Source: Apoderus coryli
Lineage: Eukaryota > Arthropoda > Insecta > Coleoptera > Attelabidae
Reading direction: 5' to 3'
DNA length: 64,000 bases
Assembly: GCA_911728435.2 (NCBI GenBank)
Contig: OU452213.1
Span: 10,581,834 to 10,645,833, forward strand
This document shows positions 12,299 to 22,400 of the stretch, one piece after another. The translations under genes were made by a program, and so were the position numbers. Every line of letters begins with the position of its first letter. Positions within the stretch are counted from its first letter, which is position 1. The notes under the pieces were generated by a model. That model saw nothing but the letters and a program-made list of their open reading frames with translations. It searched no databases and was not told the DNA's origin.

Positions 12299-12782
12299 CC
12301 CCAACCTCCTGCAATGATTACCTAACGATGACTGCTATCGAACTAATTCACACAAATATAAATCACATAAATATAACAAATAGGTGTATAACCTAGAGTA
12401 GCATTTAAATTTAAGGGCCAAAATTAAGCGAAAAATATTTAACCGTTTCAACATTATGTGTGTTTTAAACCTGGCAACACCCATATCTCTCTATATTATG
12501 CCACAGTCAGCGCAAAGCTTCTTCCTGTCACTTTATATTCAAAGATTAGGCATATAGTTGTGCTAGGCAATGACATTACACCATATGGACCGGCCCTGGC
12601 TGTATATTGGTAATCACATAGCTTTTACGTGCAGCCAACGTTGCGAGAGAGAGATAGAGCTATTTACGGCAAAAACTCATTTATATATTCTTAAAAAAGT
12701 AGTCCATTCTTGAGTGGAGTAAATGTATTTAACCGGAAATGAAAGTCAATCCTCCACGAAACGAAACAAATATATTACTAAG
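12299..12782. other. Non-coding; one arm of a long-range inverted repeat
   Basis: The stretch about 12570-12675 (ATGACATTACACCATATGGA ... CGAGAGAGAGATAGAGCT ... TTACGGCAAAA) is the diverged reverse complement of about 16290-16425. The pair brackets the ribozyme-like motif, the tRNA-like sequence and the THAP exons, 3.6 kb apart. Confidence 0.5.
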
Positions 12783-12828
12783 CTACCAAACATGTTTCGG
12801 AGCTACAAGCTCTATCATCAGTGGTAAG
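12783..12828 (-). ncRNA. Hammerhead-ribozyme-like motif 1
   Basis: On the minus strand: stem I strand TTACCA, core CTGATGA (12815-12821), a perfect 5-bp stem II GAGCT/AGCTC with TGT loop, GAAA (12795-12798), a minimal ACATGT stem III, and TGGT pairing back to ACCA. Order and conserved core match a type I hammerhead with very short stem III, the form known from Penelope-like retroelements. One T lies between the core A9 and stem II, as in every copy here, and there is a local A/C mismatch. Probably a relic. Confidence 0.6.
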
Positions 12829-13044
12829 TCAGTTACGAAAAACTACATTGCAATGTGCATATATATTCAAGCATTCACAGTTCATAGAGTATGCAATGCA
12901 TTCGGGCCATTTCGTGAAAAAATTTATGTAAAACAATAAAAACTATTACATAAAATATATGTGTTTTTTATATGTGTATTTTCTTTTTATAAATGATAAT
13001 TAATTATGATTACGATTAAGAATTAAAGAAGTTTTCATACATGT

Positions 13045-13117
13045 GCCACGATAGTTTAATTGGTCAAAACATCTGACCGGCAATCGAGAGATGTGGGTTC
13101 AAATCCCACTTGTGTCA
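13045..13117 (+). tRNA. tRNA-like sequence (pseudogene or SINE head)
   Basis: A 73-nt stretch folds as a tRNA: acceptor GCCACGA/TTGTGTC (one mismatch), D stem GTTT/AAAC with AATTGGTCA loop, and T arm GTGGG-TTCAAAT-CCCAC. B-box consensus GGTTCAAATCC is intact. The anticodon arm is weak (loop CCGGCAA, C instead of T at position 33, poor stem), so a functional tRNA-Ala(GGC) is unlikely. It more likely is a decayed tRNA or the head of a tRNA-derived SINE. Confidence 0.5.
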
Positions 13118-13734
13118 CGAAATTTTTTTCATTCGTACAAGTTAGTTTATTTAATTTGTATATCCATGATATACTATACGGGGTCAACTTAGTTGAATAT
13201 CTTTGTTTGTTTATTTATATTAAATTAAGCAATAATTAATCAATTAGAGGTATTATACATTATTTGTCTTTAACTATCATTTTTTGAAAGTTTTATTGAC
13301 TGTAGTAATAACAAAGATATATTATCTTTGGAATTAATTACGCCACTTCAGCCAGAAACTAGCTATCTTTCATCACGTTGGTTTAATTAAATAAAGGTTT
13401 TGATACCAACGCATTTTTATTTAATTTTACAAAAGAAATCTAGATTTTTTTGCTATAATATAACTTGTTACACTCAAATATATATTGTTCATACTTGCTT
13501 TCAAGAGTAAATTTGAATGTACCACCATTGACCATTGTGTTTATTATAATATAGTGTGCATAGAGGTGGGGCGAGACGCTATAACGTGGTCAAAAGCGGG
13601 TGCAGGTACGCCATATTGGTATTCGACCTCTGTCATTTGTCGTGCTTTCAAGTTGATTGTGTTATTTACGAGTATTTTTCATGTTTACTTAAGTTTTTCG
13701 TGTTTTTTGGACGGTTATTTGAGAATTTACTATA
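13118..13734. other. Non-coding, AT-rich
   Basis: No coding exon supported. CGCCATATTGGTAT near 13607 recurs near 14058, part of a short dispersed repeat. Confidence 0.3.
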
Positions 13735-13811
13735 ATGGTGTCCTGTGCTGTGCGTAGTTGCAGTAGTAGAAGTGAAATCGACAAAAAAATATCAGGAATA
13801 CCGTTTCATAG
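13735..13811 (+). CDS. THAP-domain first exon (partial gene)
   Basis: ATG at 13735 opens 25 codons ending at a donor (CATAG|GTATGT). The peptide starts MVSCAVRSCSSRSE and ends GIPFHR, matching the N-terminal C-x4-C ... FHxF half of a THAP zinc finger, in which the intron classically falls at FHR|FP. No continuation with a matching phase was identified nearby, so the rest of the gene is either distant or lost. The frame is undamaged. Function beyond DNA binding cannot be inferred. Confidence 0.55.
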
Positions 13812-14825
13812 GTATGTACGAAATATTGTAAACATTGTACATGGACGTATTTAGGGTTTATTTGTAGGGGTATTAATATATAATTTATAAAGTACTAACG
13901 TCTTTTATTCGTGTATTTAGGTATCAAATATCAATAATTACCTATATTTAAGTATTATGTACACTGCTTAACATTTCAAAATAAAGTATTAACCCAAGCT
14001 GCAAATTAAAAAACAAAAACGTCAACAAAACTAGTTAGTCCGGCTCTGGAGAATCCGCCATATTGGTATGCGCTTACGCCCCACCCAATGCACCCGTTTC
14101 TGTACAATGTAAAATAATGCTTATAGCGTCTCCTCATATCTCAATGATAGTGTTTCAGCGCTTGGTTAGTACCATCATCTAACAACAGACGGCGTTATCA
14201 ACTTCAGTCGTTCATTAATACATTTCTGGTATATGATAGCGCCATCTGGTTAGTTGACATGTACTAACCAAGCGCTGGCACCATAGAAATCTTATATTAT
14301 ATATGTACTCTAGAATGCTAATTAAATCCAGCCGAATACCAAAAAGTGTAACGGGTATGCAGAGTTTTCTCGAACTACGCATGCTCCTCAGTTACTTATT
14401 TTCAGTACAGAGCTGCCATATTTAAAACTATTTTGTCGTTCGCCTTACAGAATTTATGCGACATATCTGTTTTATAAATAAATCCATATGTTGCGTCATA
14501 CGAAACTGCTTGACAAAATCAAATAATTCAATGTTATCGGTAAAATTGTAATACTGTTTAGTTTTCAGCAATATGAACGAAACATTTTTTTCCAAATCTT
14601 ATTAAATTTAGGAGATTTTGCAACAGCGTCTATTTTCGCAAATGACATTTCTCGTAGTGGGAATATCTGTCAGAGTCGGCTTCACAACAATTGAGATAGG
14701 TTTTATAATTGAATTATGGGTTTATGCGTGGTATATTTTAATTGTTGATAGATATACCTATTTGTGATTAAAATTGTTTTTAATATTTGTTATTTTGGTT
14801 TGGTAGTTTGTTTATTTAACAAACA
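13812..14825. other. Non-coding
   Basis: No coding exon supported. It holds another copy of the CGCCATATTGGTAT repeat near 14058 and an inverted pair (AGCGCTTGGTTAGTAC near 14158; GTACTAACCAAGCGCT near 14260), a hairpin-forming element of about 120 bp. Confidence 0.4.
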
Positions 14826-15171
14826 ATGAGGTGTATAGTGTTGTGGTGTAAAAATGAAAGTATCATTCCTGGTATTAAATATTTTCAGTAAGTTATTGTT
14901 TCGGGTTTCTAACAGTCTCAGTTTGAGTCAATATGATACCATTGACATGATACTCATTTTTAGCTTGACAAAAAAAGACATGATGTTTGGATGCGGGCAT
15001 TGGGATCCTAGTACAGAAAATGTATGTGATGGGAATGTCATATGCAGTAAGCATTTCGCTGCAGAAGATATCATTTGTAGAGAAGACGGCAAGAGGATCA
15101 CCCTCGTACCCGATGCAGTTCCCAAACTTTTGTTGAAAAGAAGAGATTATGTAAATGAGAGTGGAAGTTAA
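14826..15171 (+). CDS. THAP-domain protein, first two exons
   Basis: Model: 14826..14887 joined to 14964..15171 (76-bp GT-AG intron, phase 2). The peptide MRCIVLWCKNE...KYF-HLTKKD...CGHWDP...VICSKHFAAEDI has the C-x4-C, the F-H pair, the conserved W and CSKHF of a complete THAP C2CH zinc finger, followed by the VP-x-AVPKLLL tail that normally closes the domain. THAP domains bind DNA through the zinc-stabilised fold. The frame runs to TAA at 15169-15171, giving a short THAP-only product, or a donor at 15151 (TTAT|GTAAAT) could link to further exons. It may be a host regulator or a remnant of a THAP-bearing transposase; no transposase domain is visible. Confidence 0.6.
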
Positions 15172-15323
15172 ATTCTTAATCGTTTGATATCAAGACACTG
15201 TTTACTTAAAAGCAGTCTGTCAAAAATGCATGATATGTATGTCAAGAATATATTTCCTACGTTGTGTAGGTATACAAAGTTCGTTTGAATTCTGTTGTTA
15301 AACTGGAATATACTTAATTATAG

Positions 15324-15485
15324 AATCCTCCATGAAATTGCTGAGAATAAAAGTTCTACCAACCATGTTTTGTCACAAAATACTATTGCGAGTAGTACGG
15401 ATGATATGGAAGTGGTTTACATGGACACGGAAAATATTTGTGAAGTCACTGTTTCTTGCACCCCTTCTTTGAAGGCTGTAGAGAG
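15324..15485 (+). CDS. Possible downstream exon of the THAP gene
   Basis: An open stretch between an acceptor (TTAATTATAG ending 15323) and a good donor (GAGAG|GTAAGA) encodes a polar acidic peptide (TDDMEVVYMDTENICEV). Linker regions of this kind follow THAP domains. The incoming phase does not match the most likely donor of the preceding exon, so the linkage is unproven. Confidence 0.3.
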
Positions 15486-15489
15486 GTAA

Positions 15490-16475
15490 GACGCCTAAGG
15501 TGGTTGTATAAACAAACAAATATTATATAATAATAAAATAAATAATTAGAATGCTCAAGTCCTTACGATATTTTCCAATATTAGAATTTTTACTTATTTC
15601 TCGTTTCTGCTTAGATTTATTATTATTGGGTTGTACCTGTTAGACAATAAAGTATTTATATATTTAATGTAATTTTTTATTTCTTAAATTCCTTTATTCC
15701 ATTTTTTTATTTGAATTACCAAATGGTAAAATTTAATTTTAAATATACCTATAACAGTAATATTACATTTAATCAAAGCCGGTCCTGTTGAAAAATAAGT
15801 GACTGGTGATCATGCGCATTATAATCATATTTGTAATGATTGTGATATTTTTTCATGTCAGATTAAGGAACTTATTGACTCTCACCTAAACTTAATAAAC
15901 TAGAATTAATATTTATATTTTGTCGCTATGCATTTGTACATATATTTTCTTTTTTTTTTTGCCTTGTAATTGGCTTTGCTGTTGGACAATAAAGGTTATT
16001 ATTATTGATTACAAAAAATAATAGTGTTTGTTAATTTATGACGAATTATATTGTTTACTTCATAACTAATTGAGTTTATGTGATGAATGCGTATGGTAGA
16101 ATATTTTATTAAAATCAATTTAATTAGTTGCAGAACATGGTTATGTAAAGGATATTTTACACAAATATAATCACACAAGTCTCTTAATGTTAGAAATTAG
16201 CCAAAAAACTGAGAAATATGTTAAAAAAATGAAAATAAACATGAATTATCACATAAACACAACCCTACAAAAGCACGTGAAATATCATTTTGCCGTAATT
16301 AGCTCTATCCTTCTTCACTTTCTCTCTCGCACTGCAGTGGAGACAAAAAATTAAAGCGACACCGGTCCATATATATAAACATTATTCTATGGTCCATATG
16401 TTGTAATGTCATTGGTCCTAGTGCGTTAACCCTTTTTTTATTGTTAATACCTAGTTCTTCCTAATTTTAATAAAT
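15490..16475. repeat. Non-coding with LINE 3' tails
   Basis: TTGTAATTGG...GTTGGACAATAAAGG followed by TTATTATTATTG (about 15963-16006) and TGTTAGACAATAAAG near 15638 are the same 3' end as the Jockey-like LINE at 21845-25295, so two 5'-truncated LINE tails lie here on the plus strand. About 16290-16425 is the inverted partner of 12570-12675. Confidence 0.5.
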
Positions 16476-19400
16476 ATGCTGGAGACAGATGCATTAATTT
16501 ATAACAATATTGGTGACGATTTTCCAGAAATATTTGAGGATAATAAATCAACCACAATAATTGGTCACACGTTAACTAACAATGTAACCAAGACCTGCGA
16601 CTTCCTTAATAACAAAAACATAAACTCCATTTCTACTAATATTGAACATAAAAACATGCAAATTAAACATGAACACCCAATAATTCATATCAACGAATTA
16701 ATTGAAGCCAATAAAATTAAATTAGAAGCCGATTCAGTAATACATGCAGATAATTCGATTGCCAACTTTGAGGATAATAAATCAAGCACAATAATTGAAC
16801 ACACGTTACCTAACATAAACTTTCATCCCAATATCAATGAATATAAAAACATGCAAATTAAACATGAACACCCAATAATTCAAACCAACGAAATAAGTGA
16901 AGCCAATGAAGTTAAATTTGAAACCGATTCAGTAACACAACATGTAGATCATTGGAATGACAAGTTTGAAATTATTGATGTTAAAGATCACAAATTGGTG
17001 ATTGATGACTTGCAGATGAGTTGTAGTGATAAAATTGTTGAAGCCGTAAGTAATAACAGTGCTCAGATGATACATTATAATCAAGATATTAAATTAGAAA
17101 GTAAGCGAAAGTTTATGGAATTACGACAAAACAATGAAGATACTGTTGATGACTTATATGGAAACAAAAAAAGGTAAATAAACGTATTTGTTAAGTATGA
17201 TTTGGATTTGATCGCCAATATGAAATTGTCAAGTTACTTAATCCGAGAATATTTTTCGAAGTATAGATTTTCTATTGGACAGGTTTTAGCTCGCGTTTTA
17301 GGTAGGGTTGCAACCTTTTTGAAAATAGAAAACTGGCCTTCGGGACCGTCGACCAAAAAAAAAACGCTGCAGGTGTAAAACTAGTTTAAAAAATTGCAAA
17401 CAACTTTAAAGCCAGAAAATAGAACTTTATTGTTAAAATTAAAATGAGTGTAACATTTAGGCAGAACAAACAACAAGCTATAGCTCGAGCTACATTATCG
17501 GATAAATGCACAAATGTATTTGTTTAAATTTTAAAATGGTATTTTGTATTTGATTTTGCTGATTTAATAAGTTTTGCGTTGTTACTTAATGGTGAATAAA
17601 ATTCCGAACAAGAAAGCTTAATGTTAGAACGAATGCAAAGTTCTGCTTTCAACATTTCAACTGCCAGTCTGTTTCTGTCATCATCCCATAGTTGGTTCAT
17701 GATGCTGAAAATCCTTTCCACACACGCATTGCTACAAGGAACATTGTAAATTGTCGATTGTTTTATCGTAGTCGTTTAGGCGGTTTGGCCTCCCCTCACT
17801 TCGACCTCCAGAAGATCTTTTGTGAATGACTCTAATCTATGAATTGCCCAGCTGTCCCACACTTTTCATAAAGTTGATGATTTCTCTGGGGGCTAAATTC
17901 ATTGCCTCGTCGGGTGTTAGGGTCACCCCTCCAAGGTGTTTTAGCCTTTTGCAGAAAAGTGCCATGCATTCACAGAGCACGTGTTCTGTTGTCTCTGTTG
18001 CGTCTTCGCAAAACCGACAAGTGTCGTCCTCGGTTAGGCCCATCTTTTTGAGATGGTATTTCACTGGGTGGTGTCCCGTAAAAAGGCCTGTAATTCGCCT
18101 TAGGCCGCTTCTCTCCAGTTGGATAAGTTTCCCTGCGTTGGCCTCTGATGGTTTGATAAACTTTTTTGATTGGTCTGGAGTGTTTCTCCAGAAGGACTTA
18201 AGTTGTTCCTTTTCCCATCTCCGAAGTTCTTCCTTCATATGGCTTTTTGGAAGGCCAAAGCTGGGTTCCGGGCCGCAGAACGGCCCTCTTTTGCAAGTTG
18301 GTCCGCCGCTTCGTTCCCCTTTATGCCTTCATGTCCTGGCACCCATGTCAGAGTAATCTTTTTCCCCTGAGCTGCCAGTTGCTTTAGGGTCTGTTTGCAT
18401 TCCCATGCTAGCTTTGACGTGAAGGTGTAAGACCTCAGTGCTTTTAACGCAGCTTGACTGTCTGACATAATATTGATCTGCCGTTCCGGGATGCCTCTCT
18501 GCAGGCATTCTTGTCTTGAGCACAACGATTAATAGCGTTGATCTCTGCTTGGAATATAGTGGGACTTTTCCCGAGAGATTCAGAGAATTTGGCCCGTATA
18601 CTCCCATGCCTGTGTTCCCTTCTATTCCTTTTGAACCGTCCGTATACCAGACGAATGTGTTTTCTGGGAATCGTGGTTCCCCATTTAGGCAATTTTGATG
18701 GTCTGCAATGACCACTTCAAATGGGATTTCAAAATCATATTTGCGTGGTAAAGCGTCCGACGGTTTTCTTCCTGAATCCAAAGGTATTAGATTCAGGATT
18801 CCCATGTGTTCCTCTAGATCGCCAGATTTGTATTCCACTACCTGTGTCAGTTGCAGAGCGCTAATTGCTGCCTCTTTTTTGACTAGGGCAGGCAAAGGTT
18901 AGATTAGATGCAGTAACGTTTCCAGCGCTGCTGTGGGGCAAGTTCGCATTGCCCCTGTTATTCCTAAACATACAAGCCGTTGCAACTTTTGAAGAAGGCA
19001 TTGTGTATGCTTAATATTAACTTTTGGCCACCATACTAATGAGGCGTATGTAACCATGGGTTTAATGACTGTTTGGTACACCCAGTATGTGAGCTTTGGG
19101 TTTAGCCCCCAAGTCCTACAGAGTAGCCTGTGACACGTCCATATGGCCGCTGTGGCTTTTGATATGGTTTTCTCTATATGCTGATTCCAGATTAGTCGTT
19201 TGTCCAGGATTACTCCCAGGTATTTGACTTTATCCGAAAGGCAAATTTGCTCACCGCTGAGAGTGGGGTTAATAATGTCCACCTTTCTCTTTCTCGTGAA
19301 TGGTACCAACACTGTTTTTTCGGATTTATATTCAATCCCTCGGCGTCGCACCAGTTTTTAATTTTGTTTAATGCAATCTGCATGCGGTTGGATATAACCG

Positions 19401-22400
19401 ATGTGTGTTTTCCCTTAACTGTGAGAACAATGTCGTCGGCGTAGCTTTGCAGAGTAAAGCCTGCCCGATCCATTTTTGAAATGAGATGATCCAGCACTAG
19501 TGACCATAGAAGAGGGGACAATACACCGCCTTGTGGGCATCCCCTAGCCGCTGTCACTGTTACAGACACTTCTCCTATTTCTGACGTAATAACACGGTCT
19601 TTCAAAATTGCCTGCATCCATTTCATCAGTGAGGAGTCGACACTCCTCTCTTCTAGTGCTCTACTGATGGATTCATGTGAGGTATTGTCAAAAGCACCCT
19701 CTATATCAATAAAGGCACATAAGGATACTTCTTTTTTCTTAAATGGCTTCTCGATGTCTTTTACTAAGCAGTGCAGGGCATTTTCCCGCTTGGTAGGCGA
19801 ATTGCCTTTTGTGAAGCGGTTTCCTTTTTAAAGTTTCGCTTCTTAGGTATTCGTCTATTATCTTTTCCATAGTTTTCAGTGGGAAGGAGGTTAGACTAAT
19901 AGGCCTGTAGGACTTAGGGTCATCCTCGTTTTCGGTATAAAGGTTACTCTAGTTTCCCTCCACGCTTTGGGAATATGGCCGAGGATAAGGCTTGCTTTGA
20001 AAAGCCTTTACAACGATGGTTTCTGGAGGAGGGCCGAAAAAATTCGGTCCATACCTGGTGAGTTGAAAGGCTGGAAACTATTTATCGCCCATTCTATGCG
20101 ATTTTTTGTGAATATTTTCCCCGCAAGTTTTTTACCAGAGCGGTTGGGTCTATATGGTACCCTTGCTGTTCCGGTAGCTGCTGGAGTTTGTTCATAGATT
20201 CGCGACCCTGGAAAGTGAGTTTGTAATAAGACTCTAAGACTTTCCGACCGATCATTAGTAAATTGGCCCTTTGGATCTTTGAGTAATCCTATGCCTATGA
20301 CTTTCTGCAGTCGCTGTGCGGGGGCAAGTTCGTTGACCCCTTCACAAACCTGTCTCCAAGATTTCCTCTTAGCTTTCCGTAGTTCTTTATTGTATTCCGT
20401 AAGGATTCTCTTATACTCCTCTCGGTTTCCAGATTGCGTTGCTCGGTTTTCAGCTTTCCGAGCTTCGGCTCTCAGCTTAGCTAACTCCCTATTCCACCAA
20501 GGTACGTCTCGTTTAGTTTCCTTTTGTTTTACAGGGCAGTTATTTTCGTAGGCACTTACAATTATATTGTTTAAGTGCATGGTCACTGTTTCTAATTGTT
20601 CCACTGAATCGAAGTGGATTGTGAGGCCTTCTAAATCTGAACACAGGTGGCTTTTGTATGTCTCCCAATTGGTCAGACTCGGCACTCCTTGAGTAGCGAA
20701 TATGTTGAACCTTATTTGTCGGTGATCAGACATTGAAGGTTCCTCAGACACATGCCAGTTATTAATTAAGCTTGTTGTGAATAAATCAGTCAGAGTGATG
20801 TCCAGTACTTCCTCTCTGATCGCATTCACAAAGGTGGGTTTATTCCTTTTATTTATAATGTCCAAACCGACAGTTGACAAATATTCAAAAAGGTACTCAC
20901 CTCTAGTATTTATGTTTGTGCTGCCCCATATCTCATGGTGCACATTCGCATCGCAGCCCAAAATATTGTGTTTATTTCCATCCTTGCACCAAGGAACATA
21001 CAAAGCTACCTGAACTATTTTTCTTAAGATTGGAACTTCCACTTTCTTAAAAAATAAACACCATTTTTCCACAACAGAAATATCTTGATGAATAAAAGAA
21101 GGAGATGCGTCTTGAAGCAAACTTAATTCTTCGTAAAGACTGTCGCCATCGCTGTCTTGAAGTTTTATGCCAATGTGCGACGCAATTAATATTATTTGAT
21201 TCAGTTCTGGAATGAGGTCTTTCAAATTAAATGATTTAAATAATAAAAAAACGTTTTTTTCAAAATCAAACCATTTTTCTAAGTATTCTATTGCTCGATC
21301 GTAGACTTGAACTGCTTCATCTTGAAATTTTTTTCTAAGGTTGGTTGTTAGGTGCGCTAGAGCCTGATTCGTTTTGAAGCCGAAAAATGAATCTTCTTCT
21401 CGTTTCTTTAGTTTGTTTCTTCAATCAGACATAATGTCATATACCTACATCAGTAATAACCAAATTAGATTGCTCTAGTGTTTTGATTGAAGACTAGAAA
21501 ATAAATAGAAGGTGGTGGACAAAATGTAGCATTCTGCAAAGGTTGGATGATCTTGTAACCATTTTGAATTAGCGGGTATTATTTACATTCAGAAAGAATA
21601 CTAATTTTATAGCTCAATCCAAATGAATCCCAATATGCTATTCAAATTGTTACGGGTTCGATTCAAGCTTTACGAGCGGTTTCAATTAAAGAAGAACAAA
21701 CAAATAATATCAACTTTATTAATCTGTATTAAAGTAATGTAAAATTACTCACCTTTTATAATTCTGGATCTCTACCGGTCACCCACTTTGTATTTAAAAG
21801 AAAAACAATAATTAAATGACCCTTCTGTCAACAACATAACGAAAACTTTATTAGACTTGGGGGCCTTGAATGTTTCTCGAGGCGGAGGTGTACTTGTAGC
21901 CATAAGATCTGATTTAAACTCTCGTCCAATAAATGCAAGCTACTTTTCCAAAGTTCCTCCCTGTATTGATATTACTGGATGTAAAATTTATGCCGGTAAT
22001 TACTCATGCTATTGTTTCTGTGTCTACATACCACCAAATGTTAATGTTGACCAGTATGGCAAATTATTCGAATTTTTTGAAAATCTACCAAACATTTTTT
22101 CTTCAAGAGTGTTGATCATGGGCGACTTTAACGTACACTTCGAAGCGAGCATGGCGACTGATACTCGTGATCCCCATCTTGAATCAATTCATAATTTCAT
22201 GTCATTCTTAGACTTAAATCAGCACAACAAGACACTACTGTTTGTACAGTTCATATTTTCGGCGCCCTTTATATTTATTCTTTGTTATGGGAAACCTTGT
22301 TAACTCTCCAACTACTAGCTTCTGTATATAATAGTAAAAGTCCGACATTTAATTTACATGTAGGCGTTTCGAAAATGTTAAATGTTTTGACCATCCTATA

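Noticed and set aside
15324..17173. Joining the THAP exons to the zinc-finger gene exon at 16476 as one gene
   Set aside because: The donor at 15486 is phase 2 while the acceptor before 16476 (TACCTAG at 16454) would need phase 0; no consistent junction found.
17826..18370. Plus-strand open frames over the RNase H region of the LINE
   Set aside because: Antisense shadows of the minus-strand RNase H and C-terminal domains.
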